Shown in pieces: positions 8,782 through 18,127 of a DNA stretch of 64,000 bases (position 1 is its first letter; every line of letters begins with the position of its first letter). The position numbers and the translations under genes are program-made. The stretch lies in NCBI GenBank assembly GCA_035505975.1, contig DATJQJ010000047.1, forward strand, positions 1 to 64,000, given 5' to 3'. This DNA is from CAIKOD01 sp035505975. GTDB taxonomy: Archaea > Halobacteriota > Methanomicrobia > Methanomicrobiales > Methanospirillaceae. The notes below the pieces were generated by a model. It searched no databases. It worked only from the letters and a program-made list of their open reading frames with translations, and was not told where the DNA came from.

Positions 8782-9150
8782 ATGACAGACGACATTTACC
8801 ACTCGATTTACCATAAACTTGAAATAGTCGGCATCTTATCGGTTTCCCGGTACGATATCATAAAAAATGAACCCTTGCTGCCGTTATATATCGACAGGCT
8901 CGGACCCGATCATTACGCCATCGCCCATAACCGTGAAGTAGACGGCGTTCTGGTCCCTGATCCCGATATGGAAATTAAAGTCGATCAGATCGGAAAGACA
9001 GCAGAGCCCCTGACATTTCAGGACGTAAGAGGCAGGAAGGTCGTTTACCCCGAACCCGGACGGGTCAACCTCGCGGTAAAGAACGAACTGGTGACATTCC
9101 TCGACCAGTGGTTAACAACCCTGGTGAACGACGGGTACCGGAGGGACTGA
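8782..9150 (+). CDS. Hypothetical soluble protein
   Basis: A 122-residue acidic, soluble protein (MTDDIYHSIYHKLEIVGIL at the start; a DFLDQW-like helix near the end). The start at 8782 is preferred over the upstream ATG at 8746 because it follows GGGGC and the earlier part reads as leader. It looks like an alpha/beta domain with a central strand-rich part (VDGVLVPDPDMEIKVDQ). I do not recognise the family with certainty. It is the last plus-strand gene before the convergent flippase gene. Confidence 0.65.
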   Translation: MTDDIYHSIYHKLEIVGILSVSRYDIIKNEPLLPLYIDRLGPDHYAIAHNREVDGVLVPDPDMEIKVDQIGKTAEPLTFQDVRGRKVVYPEPGRVNLAVKNELVTFLDQWLTTLVNDGYRRD

Positions 9151-9188
9151 CAGAATTTTACCCTATATCAGGGTCCGGGCTGTTAAAA

Positions 9189-10628
9189 TCAGCCGATCCA
9201 GGGTATTCCGACCCCGTGGGCAAGTTCCCGCACCTCTTCCCTGATCGTCCTGTCAAATCCAAGGAGGAGGACCGTATAAACGATCATTCCCACCGCAACC
9301 GCTCCGATGGTCAGGAATACGGTTGTCAAGGGTACGAGAAAACGGTAGACAGCAACCGAACAAGCCATTATTGCTGCCGCACCGACGATTGAGAGAATAG
9401 TCCTTGCCTCAACTGCGACCCGGATGAGAGCTGCGAGCCTCCGGTGAACTGCGATTGAGGAGAACAGGGTGCCGAAGAGCAGCGAGAGGGCGGCTCCTTC
9501 GATCCCGTACGCAGGGATCAGGAGGAAATCAAGGGCGATCGTCGTCACGGCCCCGATAACGGTGCACCAGAAAACCGGCCCCGGCTGGTCCAGCGCCAGG
9601 AGACACATCGTCTCAAGAGTGAGGAATACCACGATGATCTGGACAGCAAACAATATGGCCATTGCCGTGCCGGCGACCGCGAACGGAGAACCGTACAGGA
9701 AATATAACAATGGACCGCCGAGGACCCATGCACCGGTTGCTGCAGGAACGGCGAGCGCCAGGGAGAAGCTGAACGATTTGGAAAGCGAGGTCCCGATCAG
9801 GGCCCGTTCACCTCCCTTCCACCACAAGGCGACTTTAGGGTAGAGAGACGTCCTGATGGCGATCATGGAAAAGAGGGCAAGCGATGTCAGCTGAAATGCA
9901 GTCCGGTACAGACCGACCTCAGTATTCGAGAGGAAATATCCGATCAGGATCGTATCGGCATACCCCATCAGGGTGGCGGTGAGGCCGATGACGAAACTAT
10001 AACCAGAAAAGGCAAAGAGACCCCTGATGTGCGGCCTTTCGAACCTGGTCAGGTGCAGGTGCAGGAATTTAATGTTGACAACCAGTCCTGCGGCGAGCCC
10101 GGCTGCGATTCCCCCGGCGAGACCTGCCACCGAATAACCCATTGATACCGCCAGCACCTGTACGAGGATACGCACAAGGTTATTGAGAAAATCCGCAACC
10201 TGGAGGATCCCGACCTTCCCGCTCGCATACACACCGGTCGAAACAATGCCGGAAGCCGCAGATACGACGAGGATCACTATCATCCAGGGGAATAATCCGG
10301 CCTGGTCGAGGTCGACGAACAAAGGCCTGGCAGCGAACAGCAGGGTGACCGTAACGACAAGGAGGACCGTACGGATCGCGGCGTGGGCTGAGAAATACCC
10401 ATCCTGCTCTGTTCCTTCACTGATCCGCTGAACAGCGGCACTTCCTACCCCCCCATCGGTAAAAAGACCGATGATCCCGGTATACGCCAGAAGGAGATAA
10501 AGTCCCCCAAGGGCTGCTGCTCCCGCCACATGGGCGATATAAATCGTTGCAAAAAAACCTATAACGGTAACCCCGATCGATGATCCGAACACGATCAGGC
10601 TCTGCCGGCGTACCGGACCAATTTCCAT
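9189..10628 (-). CDS. Wzx/RfbX-like polysaccharide flippase (MOP superfamily)
   Basis: A 479-residue protein with 12-14 hydrophobic helices, beginning MEIGPVRRQSLIVFGSS. It fits the polysaccharide-transport branch of the MOP exporters (Wzx, MATE relatives), which flip lipid-linked oligosaccharides for surface glycan or S-layer N-glycan synthesis. The open frame reaches 10661 with a GTG. The ATG at 10628 is preferred because AGGATT lies just upstream. No glycosyltransferase is adjacent, so the substrate cannot be inferred. Confidence 0.8.
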   Translation of the reverse strand: MEIGPVRRQSLIVFGSSIGVTVIGFFATIYIAHVAGAAALGGLYLLLAYTGIIGLFTDGGVGSAAVQRISEGTEQDGYFSAHAAIRTVLLVVTVTLLFAARPLFVDLDQAGLFPWMIVILVVSAASGIVSTGVYASGKVGILQVADFLNNLVRILVQVLAVSMGYSVAGLAGGIAAGLAAGLVVNIKFLHLHLTRFERPHIRGLFAFSGYSFVIGLTATLMGYADTILIGYFLSNTEVGLYRTAFQLTSLALFSMIAIRTSLYPKVALWWKGGERALIGTSLSKSFSFSLALAVPAATGAWVLGGPLLYFLYGSPFAVAGTAMAILFAVQIIVVFLTLETMCLLALDQPGPVFWCTVIGAVTTIALDFLLIPAYGIEGAALSLLFGTLFSSIAVHRRLAALIRVAVEARTILSIVGAAAIMACSVAVYRFLVPLTTVFLTIGAVAVGMIVYTVLLLGFDRTIREEVRELAHGVGIPWIG

Positions 10629-10767
10629 AATCCTGCGATAGAGACCGGGGGCGGGAGACACATCGTACCAATAGACAGGGAAAAATTAAAAGTGGTGGGA
10701 TCGGGGACAACAAAGACTGTCCCATGTGCCGGGTTTTGTCCCGCATGAAACCGGGATCTGATCTGTT

Positions 10768-11295
10768 TCAGGAGGGTTTCCGCTCGACAGGGGTTAACCA
10801 GACATCCCGGTGACGACGGCTATTCCATAATCCGAGCCACAGGGCAATCATGACGATGGGAAGGGCAGTCTCGTACAGGAGCGCCGGGCCGGCCAGGACC
10901 GCTCCCGCGTTGTACAACCAGAGGTCGCTTGTCAGCCGGCCGGCAACATCGCCGAAGAAAACGACTGACGAGATCAATATTGTTGCTCCCCAGAACCCTC
11001 TCCTCCATTTCGCACACGCAAGTCCTGCAAGTCCGATGGCGAGCCAGGCCGAGACCGATCCCCACCGGAACGGCACTCCTGCAGGCCAGCCCGACGAGTC
11101 CAGGGGCATGCCCGGAACGATCAGGGACCCAAAAAATACGGTGATCCCCATCAGTCCCACACCAACCACGAGACACCAGAACAGGATTGTTTCCATCGCC
11201 TTTCCTGCGGTCAGATCATGTCTCCAGAGGATCAGGTTGATAAAGGCCCCGACGAGGATAAGGGCAGTACAGACGTATGTTATCGAAAATTCCAT
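10768..11295 (-). CDS. DUF6790-like membrane protein
   Basis: A 175-residue protein with about five transmembrane helices (MEFSITYVCTALILVGAF at the start, then LILWRHDLTAGK). The arrangement and the SGWPAGVPFRWG loop resemble DUF6790 proteins common in methanogens and halophiles, whose function is unknown. The open frame runs back to 11655, but that part is antisense to the lipoprotein at 11396, so the start at 11295 is used. It is divergent from that lipoprotein, sharing the roughly 100-bp spacer. Confidence 0.7.
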   Translation of the reverse strand: MEFSITYVCTALILVGAFINLILWRHDLTAGKAMETILFWCLVVGVGLMGITVFFGSLIVPGMPLDSSGWPAGVPFRWGSVSAWLAIGLAGLACAKWRRGFWGATILISSVVFFGDVAGRLTSDLWLYNAGAVLAGPALLYETALPIVMIALWLGLWNSRRHRDVWLTPVERKPS

Positions 11296-11395
11296 GGGAT
11301 CTGCCAGGGAATTGTTATTATTGATCCGGTATATATTACCCTCCTGTTTGAAGCCGGCATACCTATATACGATCGGCCGATAGGAAGAGGGGATT

Positions 11396-11962
11396 ATGAA
11401 ACGATTCGCCATCGCGGCCCTGTTAATGATCGCACTGTCCCTGGCAGGATGCACAGGCCCCGCGACAAACGGGACTTTTCCCTCCCAGGCGGTGGCAGGC
11501 ACCACGGAGACCACCGGGACCCCGACGATAACTGCTGTCCCGATGACACAAGGAAATCCGGCCGTGAATATGACAAATGCCTCGATGGACGGGACCGGTA
11601 ACGGGAATATCACGATATCTCCTGGAAACGACCAGTTCCTGATTTCTCCTGTCAACGCCCGTTATTACGTAGGGGACAGAGTAACGGTACACGGGACGAC
11701 CATTCTTGCAGCCGGGGATCCACTCCTTGTCGAGGTAGTTTCATCGTCGTTCGGGCCGACACCAAAAACCAGCAACCAGGCTTTTACCGGCGTTTCTGGA
11801 GTCGTTTCGGTTATCGAGGGCCCGCCTGGCGGACCGAATACCTGGTCGTTTTCGTTTCCAACCGACGGCTATAACCCTGACATGTACATCGTCACCGTTT
11901 CGGGTCTTACCGTGAATGTCAAAGACAGTACGGCGTTCGAACTGCTGCCGCGGACGACCTGA
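11396..11962 (+). CDS. Secreted lipoprotein with a DUF3821-type beta domain
   Basis: A 188-residue lipoprotein: signal peptide MKRFAIAALLMIALSLAGC with lipobox SLAGC, then a Thr/Gly-rich linker to about residue 75. One beta-sandwich-like domain follows (ISPVNARYYVGDRVTVHGTT through VTVSGLTVNVKD). This YVGD...V.GTT..AAGD.L.VEV pattern recurs in Methanomicrobiales surface proteins of the DUF3821 type. It is probably anchored to the outer face of the membrane. A TATA-like ACCTATATACG stretch lies about 30 bases upstream. Confidence 0.75.
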   Translation: MKRFAIAALLMIALSLAGCTGPATNGTFPSQAVAGTTETTGTPTITAVPMTQGNPAVNMTNASMDGTGNGNITISPGNDQFLISPVNARYYVGDRVTVHGTTILAAGDPLLVEVVSSSFGPTPKTSNQAFTGVSGVVSVIEGPPGGPNTWSFSFPTDGYNPDMYIVTVSGLTVNVKDSTAFELLPRTT

Positions 11963-12037
11963 GCCGGTCGGGAAAAATTCGCCGGGGTCCTTCCGGGATT
12001 CACCCTTCCCGGAGGAGATATACCCCTGGCCTCCAAC

Positions 12038-12961
12038 ATGGTACACGTATCCATGGAACCAGTAATTGCTGCGGTCGACCTGAAGAAAACGTACGGTTCG
12101 TTTACCGCTGTGGATTCTATCGAATTTTCTGTGTTTCCCGGAGAGGTATTCGGGTTTCTCGGCCCCAACGGTGCAGGGAAGACGACGACAATGAAGATGA
12201 TCATGTGTGCGTCGCCCAAGACCTCGGGGTCCCTTACGGTATTCGGCCGGGACGTGGACCGGAATCCGCGCGAGATCAAAGCCATGATCGGGGTCGTGCC
12301 CCAGGAAACAAATCTTGACACCGAATTTACGACGCACGATAACCTTCTCGTCTATTCCCGGTATTTTGGCATCCCGAAAAAAATGGCCGAGGAGAGAATT
12401 CTCGAGCTCCTCGATTTTGTCCAGCTTGCCGAGAAGAAGGACGTCAATATCGAGAAGCTTTCCGGAGGGATGAAGCGCCGTCTTCTCCTCGCCAGGGCTC
12501 TTGTCAACCAGCCGAAACTTCTCATCCTCGACGAACCGACCATCGGACTCGATCCCCAGGCCCGGCACCTGATCTGGGAAAAACTGAAACTGCTCAGCTC
12601 GCAGGGAAACACCATCGTACTCACGACCCATTATCTCGAAGAGGCCGAGCGCCTGTGCGACCGTCTTGTCATTATGGATAACGGGAAGATCCTCGTAGAG
12701 GGAAAACCTGCCGACCTTGTGAGGGAGAACCTTGGGTCGGGTATTGTCGAAGCAGAATCCTCTCCCGACGTAATTGCGTGCCTTGAGGGCATGGGCATCG
12801 TGTACGAAGTGACCGGCGATACGGTGCAGGTGGTTACTGACAATCCGAGGGATGTGGCCGCAAGACTGCTCTCGGGATGCAATGCGAAGAGAGTCCTCGC
12901 ACGGGTGTCGACTCTTGAGGATGTGTTCCTTAAACTGACCGGGAGGGGGCTGAAAGAGTGA
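12038..12961 (+). CDS. ABC-2 exporter ATP-binding protein
   Basis: A 307-residue ATPase of the NodI/DrrA type. Walker A is GPNGAGKTTT, the signature is LSGGMKRRLLLARAL, and Walker B is LLILDEPTIGLDP with the switch His in TTHYLEEAERL. The last 80 residues form the extra C-terminal domain of this subfamily. It energises the permease encoded next, with which it overlaps by 4 nt. An internal ATG at 12053 (MEPVIAAVDLKKTYG) is an equally plausible start. Substrate unknown; drug, lipid or polysaccharide export is typical of the family. Confidence 0.92.
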   Translation: MVHVSMEPVIAAVDLKKTYGSFTAVDSIEFSVFPGEVFGFLGPNGAGKTTTMKMIMCASPKTSGSLTVFGRDVDRNPREIKAMIGVVPQETNLDTEFTTHDNLLVYSRYFGIPKKMAEERILELLDFVQLAEKKDVNIEKLSGGMKRRLLLARALVNQPKLLILDEPTIGLDPQARHLIWEKLKLLSSQGNTIVLTTHYLEEAERLCDRLVIMDNGKILVEGKPADLVRENLGSGIVEAESSPDVIACLEGMGIVYEVTGDTVQVVTDNPRDVAARLLSGCNAKRVLARVSTLEDVFLKLTGRGLKE

Positions 12962-13746
12962 ACTACAGCCTGTTGTCTGTCCCGTCCGTCTCGAGGAACG
13001 TCTGGACCGTCTGGCTCCGCAATGCCGATGTCTTCCGGAAGACCTGGAAGGTCAACCTCATCCCGCCCTTTATCGAGCCGTTCCTCTATCTTCTCGCCCT
13101 GGGGTTCGGCCTCGGCGGATTTGTCGGTGAGATCGGGGGCACATCGTACATCGTATTTATTGCACCCGCAATCGTTGCGATCTCGATCATGAATTCGGCC
13201 TTTTTCGAGTGCACCTATGGATCGTACGTCAGGATGTACTATGGAAAGACATTCGATGCCATTATCGCAACCCCGGTATCACTCGAGGAGGTGATCGCCG
13301 GGGAGCTACTCTGGGGGTCTACGAAAAGCGTGATTTACACGACCCTTATGTTCCCGGTACTCATCCTGTTCGGTGTCCTCAGCCTTCCATCGTCGTTTCT
13401 CCTCATTCCCTTTTCCTTTCTCGGCGGTCTTCTCTTTGCCTGCATCGCCATGTGCTTTACCTCGGTTACACCGAGCATCGATGCGCTGAATTACCCTTCC
13501 TTCCTGTTCATTACACCGATGTTGTTGTTTTCAGGGACGTTCTTTCCCTTGTCGGTGCTTCCGGCAGGGCTCCAGGTCTTTGCAAACGTCATCCTGCCCC
13601 TGACGCCGGTTGTCAATATCTGCCGTGGGATGACGTTCGCTACGTTCCCGTCAGTGTTGGTATTCAACCTGGTCTGGATCCTGGTGGTGACCGCTCTGCT
13701 GTATGTCGTATCCATAAACCTGATGAAAAGGAGACTGATTATCTGA
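12958..13746 (+). CDS. ABC-2 exporter permease (GTG start)
   Basis: A 262-residue integral membrane protein with six hydrophobic helices and the ABC-2 family motif near the fifth helix (LPLTPVVNICRGMTF). It starts with GTG inside the stop of the ATPase gene (GTGA), so the pair forms one transporter. It most resembles NodJ-type permeases. The motif LLFSGTFFPLSVLP is typical of the family. Confidence 0.9.
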   Translation: MNYSLLSVPSVSRNVWTVWLRNADVFRKTWKVNLIPPFIEPFLYLLALGFGLGGFVGEIGGTSYIVFIAPAIVAISIMNSAFFECTYGSYVRMYYGKTFDAIIATPVSLEEVIAGELLWGSTKSVIYTTLMFPVLILFGVLSLPSSFLLIPFSFLGGLLFACIAMCFTSVTPSIDALNYPSFLFITPMLLFSGTFFPLSVLPAGLQVFANVILPLTPVVNICRGMTFATFPSVLVFNLVWILVVTALLYVVSINLMKRRLII

Positions 13747-13859
13747 ATACCTGTCGCCGGGGTGATCTGACCGGTCCCCGGCACCGGCAAAGGTGCAGCG
13801 TCTTTTCCCGACAAAGCGCACGCACCGAATGAGGCCTGGTAACGGTCAGAACGGTCCCT

Positions 13860-14531
13860 ATGTATACTCTTCCGGAAATACTAACGATCGCGTTTGCAAT
13901 CGGCCTTACCGGAGCACTGAGCCCGGGCCCTACACTCATTGCGACGATACGGTCGAGCCTGAGATACGGATGGATAGCGGGGCCGGCAATAGTAACGGGT
14001 CATGTTGTCGTGGAGTTCTGCATCTTCATCCTGATCATAACAGGTATTGCCGCGGTGGCAGGGGAATATTCGTGGGTGATTGCGGGTGTGGGAGGGATCG
14101 TACTGGTCCTCTTCGGCCTCATGACGATAGCGGAGTCACGGACTGCAACGCTTTCCGCCATTATCGCCGATCAAACCGACCCGGACATGGTATCTTCGCC
14201 CTCCACTCCGGGGACTGGTACGACAGGCCTGTACCCTGTTTTTCTTGCAGGAATTGTAACGAGCGTCTCCAATCCTTATTTCTGGATCTGGTGGGTCTCA
14301 ATTGGGAGTGCAATGGTAATCGACGGCCTTAAAAGCGGTCTGATCCTCGGTTCTGCATTCATGATCGGTCACTGGTGTGCGGATATCTCGTGGTATACCG
14401 TCGTTTCATCAGCCATTCACCATGGGAAAGCCGTCCTCTCCGACAGGAGTTACCGGCTGACCATCGCCCTCTGCGGAATATTCCTCGTGTTTTTCGGTAT
14501 ATGGTTCTTCATCGCTGCATTTTCGAAATAA
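13860..14531 (+). CDS. LysE/RhtB-type amino-acid exporter
   Basis: A 223-residue membrane protein with six helices. The N-terminal family signature is clear (LTGALSPGPTLIATIRSSLRYG). The middle holds a polar loop of about 30 residues (ADQTDPDMVSSPSTPGTG). Members export amino acids or small polar metabolites. It is the last plus-strand gene before the convergent trp operon, but nothing links it to tryptophan apart from proximity. Confidence 0.85.
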   Translation: MYTLPEILTIAFAIGLTGALSPGPTLIATIRSSLRYGWIAGPAIVTGHVVVEFCIFILIITGIAAVAGEYSWVIAGVGGIVLVLFGLMTIAESRTATLSAIIADQTDPDMVSSPSTPGTGTTGLYPVFLAGIVTSVSNPYFWIWWVSIGSAMVIDGLKSGLILGSAFMIGHWCADISWYTVVSSAIHHGKAVLSDRSYRLTIALCGIFLVFFGIWFFIAAFSK

Positions 14532-14589
14532 ACGTCTGGATAACAAAAAAGTCAGGGGAAGGCAAAGATCTGCTTTTCATTATCCCTGA

Positions 14590-14780
14590 AACCTTCCGGC
14601 TCCCCCGGGGCTCCGCCCCACCGCTGCGGCGTCCCCGGTTGCGACAGGGACTGCATGGGACCCTGTTAAGTCTCAATCCCGATCACCCCTGTCCACCGGC
14701 TATCCTGCCGGGAGGTTTTTGGAGGTGGCAAACCTCCTCCCTTCGGTGTGATACCCTGACAACAGGTGATGAATTCAACA
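14590..14780 (-). mobile_element. MITE-like repeat, copy B (partial)
   Basis: It contains the family core GGGGCTCCGCCCC (14607-14619) followed by the conserved order GCGTCCCCGGTT, GACAGGGACTG, and a TGTCC(A)CCGGCTATCCTG block. An inverted repeat around GGAGGTTTTTGGAGG/CCTCC lies near 14711-14740. The right end TGATGAATTCAACAAA (14767-14782) resembles a degenerate terminal repeat. The left terminal repeat is not recognisable. It lies between the convergent lysE-like gene and trpA. Confidence 0.5.
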
Positions 14781-14808
14781 AAATAAAAAAAAAGAAAAAA
14801 AATTGGCT
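14781..14808 (-). terminator. Oligo-T terminator of the trp operon
   Basis: On the minus strand, eight bases after trpA, come two T runs (8 and 9 T, interrupted by C) seen here as A runs on the plus strand. Archaeal transcription stops at such U-rich tracts without needing a hairpin. Confidence 0.7.
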
Positions 14809-14815
14809 TATCCCA

Positions 14816-15613
14816 TTATCCTGATCCGGCGGCATTACACAGGGAGCCGATATACTCCCTGATTGCCTCCTCCATACCGGCGCTGTTCCCGAGGTGCTCC
14901 TCGATCCGGGCAACAATGGCGCTTCCCACGATCACGGCATCCGCTCCTCCAGCCGAAAGTGCCGCAACGTGTTCGGGCGACGATATCCCAAACCCGACGG
15001 CAATCGGCAGTTTGGTCTGCCTCCTTACCCTCGCTATGAGAGAGGCGATGCCGGGAGAGAGGTCCTTCCTCGCTCCCGTGACACCGAGGCGGGAGACAAG
15101 GTAGAGAAACCCTCCGGCATGTTTTAGAATCTCCCCGAGGCGATCCTCTGATGTCGTTTCGCTGACCATGAAGATCGGATCGATGCCTGCGTTTCGTGCC
15201 GCGAGTACCGCACTGTCAGACTCTTCGATGGGCATATCGGCTATCAGGATGCCATCGACACCGGCACGTGCCGCTTCCTGGTAAAACCTGGCGATACCGC
15301 GGAGATAGACGATATTGTAGTACGTGAGAAGTACGATCGGGACTTCCGTCACCTTTCTGACCTCGCTGACGATCACGAAGACCGATTCGGGGTTCGTCCC
15401 TGAATGAAGCGATCTGACATCGGCCCTCTGGATTACCGGTCCGTCGGCAAGGGGGTCAGAGAACGGGACCCCGAACTCGATGATATCGGCACCTGATGCG
15501 ACAATCGTTTTCGCAATGGACACCGATGTCACCGGATCGGGGTCGCCGGCGACGGTGAACGCAACAACGAGAGGGCGTTTCGCCGATTTAAACACATGCT
15601 CAATCCTGGTCAT
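14816..15613 (-). CDS. trpA: Tryptophan synthase alpha chain
   Basis: A 265-residue TIM barrel that cleaves indole-3-glycerol phosphate to indole, which is channelled to TrpB. The catalytic Glu is in ADIIEFGVPFSDPLADGP and the catalytic Asp in GVDGILIADMPIEES. The phosphate-binding GFGISSPEHV and ADAVIVGSAIV loops are intact. It overlaps the end of trpB by ATGA and is the last gene of the operon, followed by the T-rich terminator. Confidence 0.96.
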   Translation of the reverse strand: MTRIEHVFKSAKRPLVVAFTVAGDPDPVTSVSIAKTIVASGADIIEFGVPFSDPLADGPVIQRADVRSLHSGTNPESVFVIVSEVRKVTEVPIVLLTYYNIVYLRGIARFYQEAARAGVDGILIADMPIEESDSAVLAARNAGIDPIFMVSETTSEDRLGEILKHAGGFLYLVSRLGVTGARKDLSPGIASLIARVRRQTKLPIAVGFGISSPEHVAALSAGGADAVIVGSAIVARIEEHLGNSAGMEEAIREYIGSLCNAAGSG

Positions 15614-16794
15614 GATGCCGTCACCTGCAGGGCAGCCATGTCCGGGACGTCCTTGTCCCCTCTCCCCGAGAGGTTAATCACGACGATATCGTCTTCTGAA
15701 AACGATCCTGCCATTTTCCTTACTGCAGCCACCGCATGCGCCGATTCCAGGGCAGGGATAATCCCTTCCCTGACTGACAGGTAACGAAACGCCGCCACTG
15801 CCTCGTCATCGGTTATCGCGGTATATTCAACCATGCCCGAATCTTTCAGCATGCTGTGTTCCGGGCCGACACCGGGATAATCAAGGCCCGCAGAGATGCT
15901 ATGGGTATCACGCACCTGCCCATCCCCGTCCTGGAGGAGATAGGAGAAAGCGCCATGCAGGACCCCGGGGCTTCCGCCGCAGAGTGTCGCCCCATGTGCC
16001 CCCGATGCCAGCCCGAGCCCTCCGGCCTCGGCTCCTATCATGGTCACGTCCTCCCCGAGAAACGGATGGAACAGTCCAATCGCATTCGAACCGCCTCCGA
16101 CGCAGGCCACGAGGACATCCGGAAGACGCCCTTCGTGGTTGAGCGATTGTTTCCGAACTTCCCGGCCGATGACAACCTGGAAATCCCGTACAATTGCAGG
16201 GAACGGATGGGGGCCGACGACGGACCCGATAAGATAATGGGTATCGCCCACATTGGTCACCCAGTCCCTGAGGGCTTCATTGACCGCATCTTTCAGTGTT
16301 TTTGTCCCCGAATGAACAGGAACTACCTTTGCACCAAGGAGCTCCATTCTGAATACATTCAACATCTGGCGTTTCATATCGACATCGCCCATGTACACTT
16401 CGACAGGGATCCCAAGCATCGCGCCTGCAATTGCGGTGGCGACCCCGTGCTGCCCGGCACCGGTCTCCGCTATCAACCGTTTTTTACCCATATGTTTTGC
16501 AAGGAGGGCCTGCCCGAGGGTGTTATTCAGTTTATGCGCCCCGCCATGAAGGAGATCTTCCCTTTTAAGGTAAATCTTCGCTCCGATATCTGCCGACATG
16601 TGGGGGCAGAATGTGAGAGGTGTGGGACGGCCCGCATAGTCTGCCAGACAGGTCCCGAGTTCTCGTACGAACGCCGGGTCTGAGGAAAGGGACTTATATG
16701 AGGTTTCGAGTTCGATGAGCGCTGCCATCAGGGCCTCGGGCACATATTGCCCGCCGAATACCCCAAATCTTCCTTTTCCTTTGTTCATGCTCAT
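15610..16794 (-). CDS. trpB: Tryptophan synthase beta chain
   Basis: A 394-residue PLP enzyme that condenses indole with serine. The PLP-binding Lys is in LLHGGAHKLNNTLGQAL, the catalytic Glu in LIAETGAGQHGVATA, and the phosphate loop is CVGGGSNAIG. The length and the sequence GGQYVPEALM near the start mark the canonical TrpB1 type, which pairs with TrpA. The start at 16794 shares one base with the trpF stop (TAATG). A GTG at 16803 is an alternative. Confidence 0.96.
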   Translation of the reverse strand: MSMNKGKGRFGVFGGQYVPEALMAALIELETSYKSLSSDPAFVRELGTCLADYAGRPTPLTFCPHMSADIGAKIYLKREDLLHGGAHKLNNTLGQALLAKHMGKKRLIAETGAGQHGVATAIAGAMLGIPVEVYMGDVDMKRQMLNVFRMELLGAKVVPVHSGTKTLKDAVNEALRDWVTNVGDTHYLIGSVVGPHPFPAIVRDFQVVIGREVRKQSLNHEGRLPDVLVACVGGGSNAIGLFHPFLGEDVTMIGAEAGGLGLASGAHGATLCGGSPGVLHGAFSYLLQDGDGQVRDTHSISAGLDYPGVGPEHSMLKDSGMVEYTAITDDEAVAAFRYLSVREGIIPALESAHAVAAVRKMAGSFSEDDIVVINLSGRGDKDVPDMAALQVTAS

Positions 16795-17375
16795 TATTTG
16801 CACTCCTTCGCGGCGCCAATGAAGTCCCTCACGAGAACGGGATCTTTTATTCCGGGAGAGGATTCGACGCCTGAGGCAACATCGACTGCATAGGGCCGTA
16901 TTTCTTCGACCGCAAATTTTACATTATCCGGATTAAGTCCTCCTGCAAGGATAACGGGAACTTTTGATTGCATTATTACCTCGCGGGCGTATGGAGGATC
17001 ATAGTGCCGGCCCTTGCCATGACTGTCGTCAACAATGACCGCATCACAATCATCAGGGAGCGGTTCACCTCTCCCAATCACCCGGATTATCCGGGTTTCC
17101 ATTTCTTTGGAGAATGAAAACGGGTGAGAAACCTGGATCGCGGATGGGTGTAACGTCAGCATCTCATTAATTTCAGCCCGCGAACGTGTATGGCTCACGG
17201 CAACCGTTGAAATAAACGGGCCAACTGCCCGGAAGATCTCTCGTGCCCTCTCAATTGTCACAACACGCTTTGATACTCCGCCTGAAAACACTACGACCCC
17301 TATCGCATCGGCACCAGCTGATTCTGCCAGCAGGGCATCCTCTACTGTTGTGATTCCACAAATTTTCACGCGCAT
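16794..17375 (-). CDS. trpF: Phosphoribosylanthranilate isomerase
   Basis: A 193-residue TIM barrel that isomerises phosphoribosylanthranilate to the carboxyphenylamino-deoxyribulose phosphate. The catalytic Cys is at MRVKICGITT, the catalytic Asp in CDAVIVDDSHG, and the phosphate loop is LAGGLNPDNV. The open frame extends upstream, but the start at 17375 places the KICGIT motif at the very N-terminus as in the family. It overlaps trpC by 10 nt. Confidence 0.95.
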   Translation of the reverse strand: MRVKICGITTVEDALLAESAGADAIGVVVFSGGVSKRVVTIERAREIFRAVGPFISTVAVSHTRSRAEINEMLTLHPSAIQVSHPFSFSKEMETRIIRVIGRGEPLPDDCDAVIVDDSHGKGRHYDPPYAREVIMQSKVPVILAGGLNPDNVKFAVEEIRPYAVDVASGVESSPGIKDPVLVRDFIGAAKECK

Positions 17376-18127
17376 GCAAGCCCCTCCAGGGCTTTTTCCG
17401 GGTCTGTCGATCTCATCAGGGAACTCCCTATCAGATATGCATCGCAATATCGGGACAGGTACCTGATATCGCATGGCCAGAAAATTCCGCTTTCAGAGAC
17501 GATCGTAACGTGCTCCCTCCTGATTGTTTCGGCAATTACCCGTGTCGTCTTCAGGCATGTTTCCATGGTGGTAAGATCGCGGTTGTTAATCCCGATTAGT
17601 CCTGTGCCCGAAGCCAAGGCCAGGGGGACTTCATCGGCCGAGTGTACTTCCACAAGGGGTTCGAGCGCGAAGCGATGACATTCCTCCACGAATGAGAGAA
17701 GGCGGTCACCGAGCAGCCCGGCGATGAGAAGCACCGCGTCGGCCCCGAGGAGACGGCTCTCGTATATCTGCCTCTGATCGATGATAAAGTCCTTCCTGAG
17801 CACAGGGAGATCTGATGCCAATTTAACAAGCCCGATATTGGCCGGGTCTCCTTTGAAAAAGTACGGTTCGGTCAGGACTGAAAGAGCTGCCGCGCCTCCG
17901 CGGGTCAGCATCGCTGCAAGCCTGCCCGGGTCTTCGAATGCCCTGATGTTCCCGGCTGATGGCGATGCATATTTTATCTCGGCGATTATGGCATTTTTCT
18001 GGCGTTTTCGGAGGATTGCCCCTCTAAGACTCCTGACCGATCCTGCAGGAAATCCATCCGCCATTCCGGGTGCTGGAAGTGTTGCTACCCGTTCACGGGT
18101 CCTTGCAACAATCTCGTCGAATATCAT
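17366..18127 (-). CDS. trpC: Indole-3-glycerol-phosphate synthase
   Basis: A 253-residue TIM barrel closing the indole ring. Family motifs are visible: IAEIKYASPSAG near residue 50, LRKDFIIDQRQIYESRLLGADAVLL split by the catalytic Lys, and GINNRDLTTMET. It overlaps trpD by ATGA at its start and trpF at its end. It is a stand-alone enzyme, not the TrpCF fusion seen in enteric bacteria. Confidence 0.96.
   Translation of the reverse strand: MIFDEIVARTRERVATLPAPGMADGFPAGSVRSLRGAILRKRQKNAIIAEIKYASPSAGNIRAFEDPGRLAAMLTRGGAAALSVLTEPYFFKGDPANIGLVKLASDLPVLRKDFIIDQRQIYESRLLGADAVLLIAGLLGDRLLSFVEECHRFALEPLVEVHSADEVPLALASGTGLIGINNRDLTTMETCLKTTRVIAETIRREHVTIVSESGIFWPCDIRYLSRYCDAYLIGSSLMRSTDPEKALEGLACA

Noticed and set aside
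11296..11655. Upstream extension of the DUF6790-like gene
   Set aside because: It is antisense to a convincing lipoprotein with a lipobox, and the added residues do not resemble the membrane family.
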